A stretch of 64,000 nt of DNA from Actinopolyspora mortivallis DSM 44261 (GCF_000384035.1 NZ_KB913024.1:2776405-2840404); one strand, 5' to 3'; counted from the stretch's first letter, positions 17,151 through 27,644 are shown. The notes: generated by a model not told the origin, from the sequence alone. Numbers and translations: made by a program.

Positions 17151-18830
17151 GTGACCGGAGAACGGGCTTGCAAGACGCGACATCGCGGAAAACGGGTCGG
17201 CGCGGCCCTGAGGAACTGGGCGCAACGGCACGCCCCGCTGGCACTGGACGTGCTCACCCTGACCAAGCAGGGAGTCGTGCGTCCCATGCGCCCCGACAGG
17301 CTGTTGCGCACGGCGCTCGCCTACCGGCGCTGGGGCGTCACTCTCCCGCTGGGCTACGCCATCGGCGCCGTACGCCATCCCGACCGACCGGCGGTGATCG
17401 ACGAGCGCGGAGCGTTGAGCTTCGCCGAGGTGGACCAGCGCACCACACGGCTCGCCCACGGGCTCCGCGAACACGGACTCGTCTCCGGCGGCAGGATCGG
17501 CATCCTGTGCCGCAACCACCACGGCTTCGTCGAGGCCCTGATCGCCGCGGGGAAGGTGGGTGCGGACTCCGTGCTGCTCAACACCGGAATGAGCTCCGAA
17601 CAGCTCACGGCGGTGCTCGACGAGCAGAACGTGCGGATCCTGGTCACGGACTCCGAGTTCGTGGACAAACACAGCCTGCCCCCGAACGTGTTCGTCGTAA
17701 TCGCCTGGACCGAGGGCACCACGAGCCACACCACGCTGGAACAGCTGATCGGTCGGTCCGAGCCGCTGCCACTGCCGAAACGCCCCCGGCACGGGCGGAT
17801 GATCGTGCTCACCTCCGGAACCACCGGAACACCGAAGGGAGCCCGCAGGCCCGACCCACCGAGCCTGCGACCGGCCACCACGATCATGTCCCGCGTTCCG
17901 CTGCGCAGCGGGGAACGCATGATGATATGCGCTCCGCTCTTCCACACCTGGGGGCTGGCGGGATTCCAGCTCGGAACGGTGCTCGGGGCCACCCTGGTGC
18001 TGCACCGCCGGTTCGACCCGCAGCAGACCGTGGCCGCCCTGCAACGACACCGCTGCACCTCGATGTTCGCTGTGCCGGTGATGCTGCAACGGCTGCTCGA
18101 ACTCCCCGAGGAACGGCGCCGCTGCCACGACCACCGCTGCCTGCGCATCGTGGCCTGTAGCGGCTCGGCCCTGTCCAGCACCCTCGCGCACGACTTCCAA
18201 CGCGTCTTCGGGCCCGTGCTGTACAACTTCTACGGCTCCACCGAGGCCTCCTGGGTCAGCATCGCCACGCCCGAGGAGCTGCGTACCGCCCCGGGCACGG
18301 CGGGTCTTCCCCCACGGGGGACGACCGTGCGGATCCTGGACGAGGACGGATCCCCGGTTCCGCACGACACCGTCGGCGCGGTGCACGTGAGCAACGAGAT
18401 GCTGTTCGAGGGCTACACCAACGGCGCGGAGGTCCCCCGGAAGGACGGCCTCATGCCCACCGGGGACCTGGGCTATCTCGACTCCCGGGGCCGCCTGTTC
18501 GTGGTCGGCCGGGCCGACGACATGATCATCTCCGGCGGGGAGAACGTCTACCCGGCCGAGACCGAGGAACTCATCGCCTCCTTCCCCGAGGTGAGCGAAG
18601 CCGTGGTGACCGGGGTCGAGGACGAGGAGTACGGTCAGCGGCTCGCCGCCTACGTGGTGCTGCACGAAGGCAGCACCCTGGACGCCGAGACCGTCCGGGA
18701 GCGGACCCGGCAACGCCTCTCCGTCTTCGCCCGCCCTCGTGACGTGGTGTTCCTGGACGCGCTGCCCCGCAACGCGACCGGCAAGGTCGTTCCCTCCAGG
18801 TTGCCGGACAGCTCTCCCCACCGGACCTGA
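17151..18830 (+). CDS. Long-chain acyl-CoA synthetase-like AMP-binding enzyme (FadD type)
   Basis: A 559-residue ANL-superfamily ligase that activates a carboxylate with ATP and then makes the CoA thioester. Seen in order: VLTSGTTGTPKGARR (P-loop-like motif), FYGSTEASWVSIATP, TGDLGYLDSRGRLFVVGR with the adenylate-binding Asp, and the C-terminal PRNATGKVVPS with the catalytic Lys. The N-terminal 50 residues are basic with little hydrophobicity. GTG 17151 follows GAGG at 6 bases. The exact acyl substrate is unknown. Confidence 0.9.
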   Translation: MTGERACKTRHRGKRVGAALRNWAQRHAPLALDVLTLTKQGVVRPMRPDRLLRTALAYRRWGVTLPLGYAIGAVRHPDRPAVIDERGALSFAEVDQRTTRLAHGLREHGLVSGGRIGILCRNHHGFVEALIAAGKVGADSVLLNTGMSSEQLTAVLDEQNVRILVTDSEFVDKHSLPPNVFVVIAWTEGTTSHTTLEQLIGRSEPLPLPKRPRHGRMIVLTSGTTGTPKGARRPDPPSLRPATTIMSRVPLRSGERMMICAPLFHTWGLAGFQLGTVLGATLVLHRRFDPQQTVAALQRHRCTSMFAVPVMLQRLLELPEERRRCHDHRCLRIVACSGSALSSTLAHDFQRVFGPVLYNFYGSTEASWVSIATPEELRTAPGTAGLPPRGTTVRILDEDGSPVPHDTVGAVHVSNEMLFEGYTNGAEVPRKDGLMPTGDLGYLDSRGRLFVVGRADDMIISGGENVYPAETEELIASFPEVSEAVVTGVEDEEYGQRLAAYVVLHEGSTLDAETVRERTRQRLSVFARPRDVVFLDALPRNATGKVVPSRLPDSSPHRT

Positions 18831-18883
18831 CTCGGATGGGCGGCGACGCAACGCCGGTTTCGCGTACGCGATACGTGGCGCGT

Positions 18884-18889
18884 TAGGCT
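18884..18889 (+). promoter_or_regulatory. -10 box of a leaderless promoter
   Basis: TAGGCT lies 7 bases before the GTG of orn with no ribosome site between. Confidence 0.55.
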
Positions 18890-18896
18890 CACCCCG

Positions 18897-19544
18897 GTGA
18901 ACGACCGTCTCGTGTGGATCGACTGTGAAATGACCGGGCTGGAGCTCGGTAAGGACGCCCTGATCGAGATCGCGGCGCTGGTCACCGACGCCGACCTGAA
19001 CATCCTCGGCGACGGCGTGGATGTCGTCATCCACGCCGAGGAGCGGGTCCTGGAGGGGATGCCCGAGGTGGTGCGGCAGATGCACGACCGCTCGGGTCTC
19101 ACCGAGGAGGTCCGCAACTCCACGGTCACGCTGGCCCAGGCCGAGCAGCGGGTGTTGGACTACCTGCGGCGGTACCTGCCCGAGGGACGCTCCGCCCCCT
19201 TGGCGGGGAACTCGATCGCCACCGACCGTGGGTTCATCGCCAGGGACATGCCCACCCTCGACCAGTACCTGCACTACCGCATGGTGGACGTCTCCTCCGT
19301 CAAGGAACTCTGCCGCCGGTGGTATCCGCGCGTCTACTACGCGCAGCCGGAGAAGGGGTTGGCGCACCGCGCGCTGGCCGACGTACGTGAGTCGATCCGC
19401 GAACTCGCCTACTACCGGCGGACCGTGTTCGCCCCGGACCCCGGGCCGTCCAGCGAGCAGGCCCAGCAGGTGGCCGCGGAACTGCTCTCCGAGGAGGAAC
19501 TCGGCGGCACCGAACAGGCCCGCAGGCAGCTGGACGAGGGCTGA
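18897..19544 (+). CDS. orn: Oligoribonuclease
   Basis: A 215-residue DEDDh 3'-5' exoribonuclease that degrades the last RNA oligonucleotides, including pGpG from cyclic di-GMP turnover. Seen: [19 protein letters not shown] (first D and E), [16 protein letters not shown], and [18 protein letters not shown] with the catalytic His and Asp. Length matches the actinobacterial form (about 200-215). GTG 18897 appears leaderless. tRNA-His follows on the same strand, a common actinobacterial arrangement. Confidence 0.95.
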   Translation: MNDRLVWIDCEMTGLELGKDALIEIAALVTDADLNILGDGVDVVIHAEERVLEGMPEVVRQMHDRSGLTEEVRNSTVTLAQAEQRVLDYLRRYLPEGRSAPLAGNSIATDRGFIARDMPTLDQYLHYRMVDVSSVKELCRRWYPRVYYAQPEKGLAHRALADVRESIRELAYYRRTVFAPDPGPSSEQAQQVAAELLSEEELGGTEQARRQLDEG

Positions 19545-19684
19545 GACGACCGGGCCACCATGCGGTCAGACCTTCCTGAGCTGCGGATTCGATCATGCCG
19601 TTGCCGAAGGGGAACCCGCTGTCGGGCCGGGTGAACGGCCACGCTAGGATGGGGATCGTTGTTCGGGTGAACACCGGACAGCAC

Positions 19685-19758
19685 GGTGGGTGTAGCTCAG
19701 TCGGTAGAGCACTGGGTTGTGGTCCCAGGAGTCGCGGGTTCGAATCCCGTCACTCACC
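19685..19758 (+). tRNA. tRNA-His (GTG)
   Basis: Cloverleaf fits: the acceptor arm GTGGGTG pairs with CACTCAC, D-arm AGCTCAGTCGGTAGAGC, anticodon loop TTGTGGT (GTG), T-arm GCGGGTTCGAATCCCGT. G at 19685 is the extra -1 base of tRNA-His, facing C at 19758. The CCA end is not encoded. Confidence 0.97.
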
Positions 19759-19767
19759 CGGCCGAAA

Positions 19768-19799
19768 GCGGCCCGAGGTCCGTCCTCGGGCCGCTTTTT
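19768..19799 (+). terminator. Intrinsic terminator after tRNA-His
   Basis: Stem GCGGCCCGAGG with its complement around a 5-base loop, then TTTTT. Confidence 0.92.
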
Positions 19800-19854
19800 C
19801 GTTGGGAAGCCGCGTGCCCCACGGAGCACAACGGCCCGGAACGAGGTGCCCCGT

Positions 19855-20889
19855 TCAGTTCTCCAGGGTGTCCTCGCGGAGCATCCTGCCCAGTTCCCGA
19901 CTCAGTTCCAACGCCCTCCGCGCCCAACGGGGAGAGCTGCCGGCCAAACCGCAGGCGGGAGCGGGCAGCACCTGCTCGGCCAGGATGCGTTCGGGAAAGC
20001 CGAGTTCGCGCACGAAGTTCCGGGCGGGTTCGGCGAGCTCCCGAACCCCCGGCGTCGTGCTCGGCTCCGTGGTGGGCACCATCCCGAGCATCAGGGTCAG
20101 ACCCCGGTCCCAGGCCTCGCCGAGCTCCTCCACCAACTCACCGGAGGTCGAGCCGAGCACGGCGGCGTCCACGCCGATCACCCCGGCACCAGCCCGGTGC
20201 AGCAGTCGCACCGGTGGACGCCGGGCACAGCAGTGCACGAACACCGGCCCGGGCCGGTCCTCGCCCAGTCTCCGGATCACCTCGGTCAGCACCCGCTCCG
20301 CCTCCGGCTCCGGCACGGCGGGCACGTTCTCGTAGCCGGAAGGAGTGGGCAGGTCCCCGGCCAGCACGGCGGGCAACGTCGGTTCGTCGAGCTGGACGAG
20401 CACCCGGGCACCGGTGCGGAAGGCCAGTTGCGCGACGTGCTCGCGCACCCCCTCCACCAGCGACTCGGTGAAGTCGCGCAGCGCGCCGTGGTCGGTCATC
20501 ACGCGGTGGCCGCGTTCGAGCTCGATCCCCGCCGCCAGCGTCCAGGGTCCGGCGACCTGCACCTTCACCAGACGGGACTCGGCCTCCGCCGAGGTCACCG
20601 CCTCCATGGCGTCCAGGTCCCACCGCAGCAGGTCCACCGCACGTCGGTGGTCCCGCCCGGCCGCCCGCGCCACACGGTAGCCGGAGGGAACCACCTCCAC
20701 CGCCAGGTCACGCAGCATCCCCGCCGTGTGTCCGATCACGTCGGCGCCGATCCCCCTGGAAGGCAACTCCGGCACCGGGGTCAGCTCGGGCAGTTCCCCC
20801 GCCACGATGCGAGCGGCTTCCAGCGAGTCGGTACCGGGCATGGAACCGACAGCGGTGGCAGTACCGGGTTTCCAAGGCTGTTGCGTCAC
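19855..20889 (-). CDS. MetE C-terminal-domain-like protein (cobalamin-independent methionine synthase family)
   Basis: A 344-residue protein of the UROD/MetE-like fold, the size of a single catalytic half rather than the 750-residue full enzyme. Seen: TATAVGSMPGTDSLEAAR at the N-terminus, VQLDEPTLPAVL, VFVHCCARRPP (His and Cys of the zinc site) and PAPACGLAGSSPRWA (last Cys). Stand-alone versions are common in actinobacteria and their methyl donor and acceptor are uncertain. Start GTG 20889; the site before it is weak. It is followed upstream by mnmA on the same strand. Confidence 0.8.
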   Translation of the reverse strand: MTQQPWKPGTATAVGSMPGTDSLEAARIVAGELPELTPVPELPSRGIGADVIGHTAGMLRDLAVEVVPSGYRVARAAGRDHRRAVDLLRWDLDAMEAVTSAEAESRLVKVQVAGPWTLAAGIELERGHRVMTDHGALRDFTESLVEGVREHVAQLAFRTGARVLVQLDEPTLPAVLAGDLPTPSGYENVPAVPEPEAERVLTEVIRRLGEDRPGPVFVHCCARRPPVRLLHRAGAGVIGVDAAVLGSTSGELVEELGEAWDRGLTLMLGMVPTTEPSTTPGVRELAEPARNFVRELGFPERILAEQVLPAPACGLAGSSPRWARRALELSRELGRMLREDTLEN

Positions 20890-21003
20890 GAGGTCATTCT
20901 CGCAACCGGCCCACACGGTCCACGAACACGTGGCGACCGACCCCACGGCGGAGGAACGGATCCGCGCCCGCCCAAGGCAGCACGGTCACGGGCGAGCCCC
21001 CAC

Positions 21004-22092
21004 TCACCGGGTCGCGGAGATCTTGGCGCTGCCCAGCACCAGGTCCCCTTCGTCCTCCGGGCGGTACAGCACCACGGACTGGCCGGGCGCCACACCGCGC
21101 ATCGGCTCGTGCAGCCGTACCCGGAAGCCGTCCTCCGTCATCTCGGCCACGGCACGTCCGGTCTCCCCGTGCGCGCGGATCTGCGCCACGCACTCGGTGG
21201 GGCCGTCCAGCGCCCGTTCCGAGGGCCACACCGGACGGGTCGCCTCGATCTCGGTGACACCCAGCCGGTCCGCCGACCCCACCGTCACCGTCCCGGAGAC
21301 CGGCTCCAGGGACAGCACGTAACGCGGGCGTCCGTCGGCGGCGGGCTTGTCGATCCCGAGCCCCTTGCGCTGCCCCACGGTGAAACCGTGCACCCCGGAG
21401 TGCTGGGCGAGCACCTCGCCGGAGTCGGCGTCGACCATGTCACCGGGTCGCTGTCCCAACCGGGACTCCAGAAAGCTCCTGGTGTCGCCGTCGGGGATGA
21501 AACAGATGTCGTGGCTGTCCGGTTTGCGCGCCACCGCCAGGTCCCGCCGTTCGGCCTCCTCGCGCACCTCGGACTTCAGCGAGTCCCCCAGCGGGAACAT
21601 CGCGTGCCGCAGCTGTTGCGGGGTCAACGAGGCGAGCACGTAGGACTGGTCCTTGCTCTCGTCCCTGCTGCGCCGCAGCTCGGGAACGCCGGACTCGTGC
21701 GAGAGCCGGGCGTAGTGGCCCGTGGAGACGGCGTCGAAGCCCAGGGCCACGGCCTTCTCCAGCAGCGCCTCGAACTTGATCTTCTCGTTGCAGGTCATGC
21801 ACGGGTTCGGGGTCCGTCCCGCCGCGTACTCGCCGACGAAGGTCTCGATGACCTCCTCGTTGAACCGTTCGGCGAAGTCCCAGACGTAGAACGGGATCCC
21901 CAGCATGTCGGCGGCCCGACGCGCGTCCCTGGAGTCCTCCACCGTGCAGCAGCCCCGCGCTCCCTTCCGCAGGGTTCCCGGTTTCGCGGACAGCGCCAGA
22001 TGCACCCCGGTCACGTCGTGGCCCGCGTCGACCGCTCGTGCGGCCGCCACGGCCGAATCCACCCCGCCGCTCATCGCCGCGAGTACTCGCAC
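21004..22092 (-). CDS. mnmA: tRNA-specific 2-thiouridylase MnmA
   Basis: A 362-residue enzyme that thiolates U34 of tRNA-Lys, -Glu and -Gln with sulphur passed from a cysteine desulphurase. Seen: the PP-loop [16 protein letters not shown], the first catalytic Cys in [21 protein letters not shown], and the second Cys in [16 protein letters not shown] 22092 has GGAGGT at 6 bases; that site overlaps the end of the iscS gene (stop 22095-22097), so the two are one unit and the desulphurase is the likely sulphur donor. Confidence 0.95.
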   Translation of the reverse strand: MRVLAAMSGGVDSAVAAARAVDAGHDVTGVHLALSAKPGTLRKGARGCCTVEDSRDARRAADMLGIPFYVWDFAERFNEEVIETFVGEYAAGRTPNPCMTCNEKIKFEALLEKAVALGFDAVSTGHYARLSHESGVPELRRSRDESKDQSYVLASLTPQQLRHAMFPLGDSLKSEVREEAERRDLAVARKPDSHDICFIPDGDTRSFLESRLGQRPGDMVDADSGEVLAQHSGVHGFTVGQRKGLGIDKPAADGRPRYVLSLEPVSGTVTVGSADRLGVTEIEATRPVWPSERALDGPTECVAQIRAHGETGRAVAEMTEDGFRVRLHEPMRGVAPGQSVVLYRPEDEGDLVLGSAKISATR

Positions 22093-22094
22093 CC

Positions 22095-23318
22095 TCACAC
22101 CTCCGTAGGCGCGGTGGCCGTTCCCACCGAACTCTTGCTCAGACCGGAAAGGCCGGCGCTGCGGGCGCGCCGCACTGCCGGTTCCAGCGCCTCCAGAAAC
22201 GCCCGCACGTCCTCGGCCGTCGAGTCGTGTCCGAGGGTCAGCCGCAACGACCCACGGGCCACCCGCACGTCCGTTCCCATGGCCAGCAGCACGTGACTCG
22301 GTTCGGCCACCCCGGCGGTGCACGCCGAACCCGTCGAGCACTCGATGCCCTGGGCGTCGAGCAGCATCAGCAGACTGTCACCCTCGCATCCGGGAAAGGT
22401 GAAATGCGCGTTTCCGGGCAGACGCCCGCCCTCGACGGTACCCGGGTCCCCGTTGAGCACCGCCTCGGGCACGGCGGCACGCACTCCCTTGACCAGCTGG
22501 TCCCGCAGCCGCGTCAGTTCGGCGGCGTGCCGCTGTCGGTGGTCCACCGCCTCCCGCAGGGCACTGGCCAGACCGAGCACGGCGGGAACGTCGAGGGTCC
22601 CGGAGCGCACCTCGCGCTCCTGTCCTCCGCCGTGCAGCAACGGGGTGCAGGAGACCTCCCGGGACAGCACCAGCACGCCCACTCCGTAGGGACCGCCGAT
22701 CTTGTGGCCGGTCATGGTCAGCGCCGAGACGCCGCTGTCCTCGAAGTCCACCGGCAGCGTGTCGACCGCCTGGACCGCGTCCGTGTGCAGCGGGATGCCG
22801 TACCGCTCGGCGACGTCGGCGATCTCGGAGACCGGATTGACCGTGCCGACCTCGTTGTTGGCCCACATCACCGTGGCCAACGCCACGTCCTCCGGTGCCT
22901 GGAGCACGGCGCGTTCGAAGGTCTCGGGGCTCACCCTGCCGTGGGAATCGACCTCCAACCAGGTGACCTCGGCTCCCTCGTGCTCGGTCAGCCACTCCAC
23001 GGTGTCCAGCACCGCGTGGTGCTCCACGGAGGAGGCCAGCACGCGGCGACGTCTCCCGTCCGCGTCCCGGCGGGCCCAGAAGATGCCTTTGACCGCGAGG
23101 TTGTCGCTTTCGGTGCCTCCCGCCGTGAAAAGCACCTCGGAGGGGCGGGCCCCGAGCGCGTCGGCGATGTCCTCCCGCGCCTCCTCCACGGCGCGCCGTG
23201 CTCGCCGCCCGGAGGTGTGCAGGGAGGAGGCATTGCCGAGCGTGCCCAGCGCCTCGCTCATCACCGCGATCGCGCGGGCCCGCATCGGGGTCGTTGCCGC
23301 ATGGTCCAGGTACGTCAT
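22095..23318 (-). CDS. iscS: Cysteine desulfurase (IscS/NifS family)
   Basis: A 407-residue PLP enzyme that removes sulphur from cysteine. Seen: [15 protein letters not shown] at the start, [10 protein letters not shown], the PLP lysine in [16 protein letters not shown], and the mobile-loop catalytic Cys in [17 protein letters not shown] (the longer class I loop). It sits directly upstream of mnmA, 2 bases apart, so tRNA thiolation is the likeliest main role. The last 30 residues ([13 protein letters not shown] and on) are an extra tail. Confidence 0.95.
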   Translation of the reverse strand: MTYLDHAATTPMRARAIAVMSEALGTLGNASSLHTSGRRARRAVEEAREDIADALGARPSEVLFTAGGTESDNLAVKGIFWARRDADGRRRRVLASSVEHHAVLDTVEWLTEHEGAEVTWLEVDSHGRVSPETFERAVLQAPEDVALATVMWANNEVGTVNPVSEIADVAERYGIPLHTDAVQAVDTLPVDFEDSGVSALTMTGHKIGGPYGVGVLVLSREVSCTPLLHGGGQEREVRSGTLDVPAVLGLASALREAVDHRQRHAAELTRLRDQLVKGVRAAVPEAVLNGDPGTVEGGRLPGNAHFTFPGCEGDSLLMLLDAQGIECSTGSACTAGVAEPSHVLLAMGTDVRVARGSLRLTLGHDSTAEDVRAFLEALEPAVRRARSAGLSGLSKSSVGTATAPTEV

Positions 23319-23338
23319 CGCCCGTCCAGGATAGTCCT

Positions 23339-24721
23339 TCACCGACGGCTGGTGACCAGGTGCGCACCCGACAGCCCCACGGCTATCAGCACGGCCGCCA
23401 GCACGAGCACCCCCGAGGTGGGTTCGCGGGTGTCGGACACGAGGTTGACCAGCGCCCCTCCCAGGCCGATCAGCAGTGCCTGCCCGAGCATGTCCGAGAT
23501 CTGCAGCGCGGCCGAGTTGAATCCGCGTTCGGTGGTCTCCGAGCGGTCGAGCACTCCCACGGCCGTGCTGGTCACGGCTATGCCCATCCCCGCCCCGGCC
23601 AACGACCACAGGAACAGGATCGTCCACCCCGGAGACCAGGCCGGGGCGATCGCGCCGACCCCGAACACACCGGCGGTGACCAGCAGGAAACCCCGTGAGA
23701 TCAGCGTGTGCCTGCTGAGTCCTTCCCAACGGCTCTGCAACCAGGCCCCCAGACTCCACCCCAGGGAGGCCAGCGTGAGGGGGATACCGGCCAGTGCGGG
23801 CGAGTAGCCGTGAACCACGGTCAGTACCAGCGGCACGAACGCCTCGGCCGTGAAGAACACCCCGGCCAGCAGACCGCGTGCCAGCACCAGCACCGGGATC
23901 CCGCCACGGGCGCGCAGGGTTCCCCTGGGCAGCAGCACCAGGAAGCACCGCCACAGCAACACCACGGAAACCACCCCGAGCACCAGGGACGGAACACCGG
24001 GATGCTGCGCGGCCCAGTTCACGCCCACCGTGGCCGCCCCGGCCCCCAGGGCGGCGGGCACGAGCCCGGGCCTGCCCGCCGGCTGCCCGGACGTGACTCC
24101 GCCCGAACGCAGTACCGTGGAGGCCAGAAACACCGCGGCCAGCGACACCAGCGGCACCAGCCCGAGGAACACCCACCGCCAGTGCAGGTACTCGGTCACC
24201 GTTCCCGAGACGGCGGGCCCGAGCAGCGAGGGCAGCACCCACGCGGCCGACATCAGCCCGAACGCCCTCGGCCGGTGACTCTCCGGGTAGACCCGGGCGA
24301 TCAGCACGTAGAGCGGGACGGCCACACTGCCCCCGCCCAGCCCCTGCACCGCCCGGGCCACCAGCAGCACGGCCATGTTGGGAGCCGTTCCCGCGACCAC
24401 CAGCCCGAGCGCGAACAGGGGAAGGGAGACCAGCAGCGGCAACACCGGCCCCCGCCGGTCGGAGACTCTGCCCGCGAAGACGGTTCCGACGGCACTGGCG
24501 GCCATGAACAGCGTGAAGGACCACGAGTACCAGCGCTGACCGTCCAATGAGGAGGCTATGGTCGGCAGCGCCGTGGCCACCCCCATCGCCTCGAAGGCGA
24601 CGAGGGTGACCACGATGACCATTCCGCTCGTGAAACTACGGTAGCGTCGACTCCACAACGACTCCCGTGGTCGCGGGTTCGGTGTCTCCTCGGTCGCGGG
24701 GGGATCGCTCGATGCGCTCAC
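23339..24721 (-). CDS. MFS multidrug-efflux-like transporter
   Basis: A 460-residue carrier with about 14 hydrophobic helices. Seen: the loop motif [14 protein letters not shown] between helices 2 and 3 and the antiporter-type stretch [21 protein letters not shown] 24721 has AGGA at 8 bases, and lies inside the coding end of the upstream acyltransferase gene (86-base overlap in another frame). The substrate is unknown. Confidence 0.85.
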   Translation of the reverse strand: MSASSDPPATEETPNPRPRESLWSRRYRSFTSGMVIVVTLVAFEAMGVATALPTIASSLDGQRWYSWSFTLFMAASAVGTVFAGRVSDRRGPVLPLLVSLPLFALGLVVAGTAPNMAVLLVARAVQGLGGGSVAVPLYVLIARVYPESHRPRAFGLMSAAWVLPSLLGPAVSGTVTEYLHWRWVFLGLVPLVSLAAVFLASTVLRSGGVTSGQPAGRPGLVPAALGAGAATVGVNWAAQHPGVPSLVLGVVSVVLLWRCFLVLLPRGTLRARGGIPVLVLARGLLAGVFFTAEAFVPLVLTVVHGYSPALAGIPLTLASLGWSLGAWLQSRWEGLSRHTLISRGFLLVTAGVFGVGAIAPAWSPGWTILFLWSLAGAGMGIAVTSTAVGVLDRSETTERGFNSAALQISDMLGQALLIGLGGALVNLVSDTREPTSGVLVLAAVLIAVGLSGAHLVTSRR

Positions 24722-25652
24722 CCGACGATCCTGCGACGTCGAGTCCGCTACAAGTCCAGCCTCCCCCCGGGATCGGTTCGTGCGCCGTGACCGACTCCAC
24801 CACCGCCGCGCACCGCGCGGCGAGCCGCCGACGCGGACCGGCACGCCCCTCCCCGACCCCCCGCTCGTCCCCGTTCCGCCCGCCGTCGTTGCCCTCCTGC
24901 ACGGCGCTTCGTGCGGGGAAAGGGGCGCCCAGGAACAGTTCGACGACCAGCCCGTGCACCGCGAGCACGCGAGGCAGCGAACGCAGCAGGGTCTCCTCGC
25001 CGACGAAGGCGGCGACGGTCGTCGGTTCCGGGCCCAGCCGGTACCGCAGTGTCACGGGGCGGATCCAGGCGTCGGCCTCCAGCGCGGCCTGGAACAGCGC
25101 CGGGCGGTACCGCCCCGGGGCGCGTCCACACCGGGTGGTGCCCTCCGGGAACACCCCGACGGTCGCGCCCGAGCGCAGCGCGTCCGCGACCCCCTCCACC
25201 ACCTGCGGGAGGAGACGCAGTCGCGCCCGGTCGACGAACAGGGTGCCGCAGCGGGCCGCGAGGCCGCCCAGCAGCGGCCAGTCGCGCACCTGGGCCTTGG
25301 CGAGCATGCGCACGGGCCCCACCGCCTGCAGCGCCACCACGTCCAGCCAGGAAACGTGGTTGCTCACCACCAGGCTCCCCCGCCCACCCGGTGCGGGGTT
25401 CCCCCGGACCCGCAGCCGCACACCGAGTCCGGTGAGCATCCCGTGGCACCAGATCCGACCGAGGTACCCGCGGAACGGGGCGGGCAGCAGCGGGAACGCC
25501 CCTGCCAGCAGAACTCCGCAGCAGAGCAGGGTCGCCACCACCGTCAGCCGTCGTATCCGGCACAGCGGTCCCGCCCGTGGCAGGTTACCGGGGCGGGGCA
25601 GGCAGTGCGTTCCGCACGGCGAGGTGGGGAACCACGGTCCGACCTCGCTCAT
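24636..25652 (-). CDS. PlsC-type lysophospholipid acyltransferase
   Basis: A 338-residue membrane-associated acyltransferase. Seen: an N-terminal hydrophobic helix (about residues 36-56), the catalytic SNHVSWLDVVAL (HX4D form), the substrate motif VGVFPEGTTRCGRAPG and a FVDRAR block. ATG 25652 overlaps the stop of the GNAT gene (ATGA). Together the pair looks like OlsB/OlsA: an N-acyltransferase followed by an O-acyltransferase, which make ornithine-type lipids. The last 60 residues (beyond the domain) are Arg/Glu-rich and overlap the next gene's start. Confidence 0.82.
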   Translation of the reverse strand: MSEVGPWFPTSPCGTHCLPRPGNLPRAGPLCRIRRLTVVATLLCCGVLLAGAFPLLPAPFRGYLGRIWCHGMLTGLGVRLRVRGNPAPGGRGSLVVSNHVSWLDVVALQAVGPVRMLAKAQVRDWPLLGGLAARCGTLFVDRARLRLLPQVVEGVADALRSGATVGVFPEGTTRCGRAPGRYRPALFQAALEADAWIRPVTLRYRLGPEPTTVAAFVGEETLLRSLPRVLAVHGLVVELFLGAPFPARSAVQEGNDGGRNGDERGVGEGRAGPRRRLAARCAAVVESVTAHEPIPGGGWTCSGLDVAGSSGERIERSPRDRGDTEPATTGVVVESTLP

Positions 25653-26431
25653 CCGTGAGGTCCCAGGAACCGTTCGAGGTAGCGGTGGTCCATCCGCGCG
25701 GTGTCGAGCAGGACGAAGAAGTCGGCGACGTCGAACTCGCGGTCGTGGGCGGGAGGGCCGCACACCCACGCCCCCAGCCGCAGATACCCCCGCAGCAGTG
25801 GGGGGAACCGGACGCGTTCGCCGTGCTCGGCCGGATTCGGTGCCCACCGTTCGTGGGGGGTGACCCGACGGTGCTCCGGGGCGTAGCAGCGCCGCCGTAC
25901 GTTCCGCCACACTCCGGCGGCGGTACGGCCCCCGTCCGCCAGCGGCACCGAGGCGCACCCGCCCAGCCAGCGGTAGCCGTGCGCCAGCATGTACCGCGCG
26001 ATGCCCGCCCACATCAGACCGACGACCGCCCCGTTGCGGTGCTCCGGGTGCACGCAGGAGCGTCCGGCCTCGACGAGGTCGGCGAGCAGGGGGCGCAGTC
26101 GGGCGAGGTCGAACTCACCGTCGGCGTAGAGCCCGCCCACGACCCGTGCCCGGTCCGGGGGCAGCATCCGGTAGGTGCCCACCAGTTCTCCCGAGACATC
26201 GTCACGGACGAGCAGGTGGTCGCAGAACTCGTCGAAGAGGTCGCTGTCCGTTCCGGCGGACTCACCACGCACCGTGGCGCCCATCTCCACGGCGAAAACA
26301 CGGTGCCGCAGCCGTTGTGCCGAGTTGATGTCGACGGTTTCCCTGCTCAGCCGCAACGAGTAGCGGCCGTTTCCCAGCCGGGTCGCCACACCCGTCGGTA
26401 ACTCCGAGTCGGATCGCCCTGTTTCGACCAT
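25649..26431 (-). CDS. GNAT-like N-acyltransferase of the OlsB/hemolysin type
   Basis: A 260-residue protein of the PF13444-like group, used by OlsB for the first acylation of ornithine. Seen: RLRHRVFAVEMGA near residues 40-52, FDEFCDHLLVRDD, VGTYRMLPPDRA, and EAGRSCVHPEHRNGAVVGLM, all typical blocks. I chose ATG 26431; the ribosome site is weak. Coupling to the PlsC-type gene supports an ornithine-lipid role (inference from pairing; substrate not proven). Confidence 0.8.
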   Translation of the reverse strand: MVETGRSDSELPTGVATRLGNGRYSLRLSRETVDINSAQRLRHRVFAVEMGATVRGESAGTDSDLFDEFCDHLLVRDDVSGELVGTYRMLPPDRARVVGGLYADGEFDLARLRPLLADLVEAGRSCVHPEHRNGAVVGLMWAGIARYMLAHGYRWLGGCASVPLADGGRTAAGVWRNVRRRCYAPEHRRVTPHERWAPNPAEHGERVRFPPLLRGYLRLGAWVCGPPAHDREFDVADFFVLLDTARMDHRYLERFLGPHG

Positions 26432-26570
26432 GCCCGAGGTGTAACCGCTGCCGCACAACGGCTGGTAGGCACGCCGGTGGACCGGGCCGGGAACTTTCGA
26501 TGAATACCCGCTGTACGCCTCGTCCCCGCGGGACTCCCGCGCCCTGGGGGCGGGCTTCTCCGCGTCCACG

Positions 26571-26605
26571 AAAAAGGGCGGGTCGGAGATGACGCCGACC
26601 CGCCC
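26571..26605 (-). terminator. Intrinsic terminator after etfA
   Basis: On the minus strand, GGGCGGGTCGG pairs perfectly with CCGACCCGCCC around an 8-base loop and runs into TTTTT. Confidence 0.92.
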
Positions 26606-26621
26606 CAGGGGAGACCCCGTC

Positions 26622-27581
26622 TCACCCCTTGCGCTTGCCGACCTCCTCGGTCAGCTGCGGGGCCACCTTGAACAGGTCGCCGACGACCCCGAAGTCGGCG
26701 ATCTCGAAGATCGGCGCCTCGGGATCCTTGTTGACCGCCACGATGGTCTTGGAGGTCTGCATCCCGGCGCGGTGCTGGATCGCACCCGAGATTCCCAGCG
26801 CGATGTACAGCTGCGGCGAGACCGTCTTACCGGTCTGACCGACCTGGAACTGGGCGGGGTAGTAGCCGGAGTCGACGGCGGCGCGCGAGGCACCGACCGC
26901 GGCACCGAGCGAGTCGGCCAGCTTCTCGACCACCTCGAAGCTCTCGGCGCTGCCGACACCGCGACCCCCGGAGACCACCACGTTGGCCTCGGTCAGCTCC
27001 GGACGGTCCCCGGACTCTGCGGGCTGCCGACCGGTGATCGCACCGCTCTTGGCCGTGTCGGTGCCCGGCACCTCCACCGCCTCGGTGCTCGCCGTGCCCT
27101 GGGCCTGTTCCGGCTCGACACTGCCGGGCAGCATCGAGATCACCGGCATCCCGGAGGCGGCCTTGGCGGAGGCCTGGTAGGAACCGCCGAACAGGGAGTG
27201 GGAGGCCACTCCGTCGGCGTCGACGTCGACGGCCTCGGAGAGCAGTCCGGAGCCGGTGCGTACGGCCAGCCTGCCCGCGATCTCCTTGCCGTCCACGCTC
27301 GCCGAGGTCAGCACCGCGGCGGGGGAGATCCGCTCGACCAGACTCGCCAGCACGTCCACCTGGGGAGTGACCAGGTAGTTGTCGATGTCGGCGGACTCGG
27401 CCGTGTAGATTTTCGCCGCCCCGGAGGAGGCCAGCGCCTCGGCCACCTTGTCGGTGGATCCGGGCCCGCCGGTCACCACGGCGGCGGGTTCGCCCAGCCG
27501 GCTGGCGGCCGTGAGCATCTCGTACGTGACCTTTTTGACCTCGCCACCCGCGTGGTCGACGAGGACCAACACCTCAGACAT
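26622..27581 (-). CDS. etfA: Electron transfer flavoprotein alpha subunit
   Basis: A 319-residue FAD-binding subunit. The N-terminal half begins [17 protein letters not shown]; the C-terminal FAD domain has [38 protein letters not shown] and the block [20 protein letters not shown], ending in [19 protein letters not shown]. With EtfB it passes electrons from acyl-CoA dehydrogenases to the quinone pool. It lies 63 bases after etfB in one unit, closed by the terminator at 26571-26605. Confidence 0.96.
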   Translation of the reverse strand: MSEVLVLVDHAGGEVKKVTYEMLTAASRLGEPAAVVTGGPGSTDKVAEALASSGAAKIYTAESADIDNYLVTPQVDVLASLVERISPAAVLTSASVDGKEIAGRLAVRTGSGLLSEAVDVDADGVASHSLFGGSYQASAKAASGMPVISMLPGSVEPEQAQGTASTEAVEVPGTDTAKSGAITGRQPAESGDRPELTEANVVVSGGRGVGSAESFEVVEKLADSLGAAVGASRAAVDSGYYPAQFQVGQTGKTVSPQLYIALGISGAIQHRAGMQTSKTIVAVNKDPEAPIFEIADFGVVGDLFKVAPQLTEEVGKRKG

Positions 27582-27644
27582 GGATTAAGCCCCTTCTCAA
27601 ACGCGACCCGAACGAAGCCGGGTGAAGACCACACCCGAAACGAC

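Noticed and set aside
19685-19758. tRNA-His as an attachment site for an integrative element
   Set aside because: No partial copy of the tRNA 3' end and no integrase nearby; the flanking genes are ordinary.
22038-24550. Very long plus-strand frames (over 280-580 codons) opposite iscS and the MFS gene
   Set aside because: High-GC antisense shadows. The minus-strand proteins carry full catalytic motifs; the plus-strand readings are His/Gly/Arg-rich without motifs.
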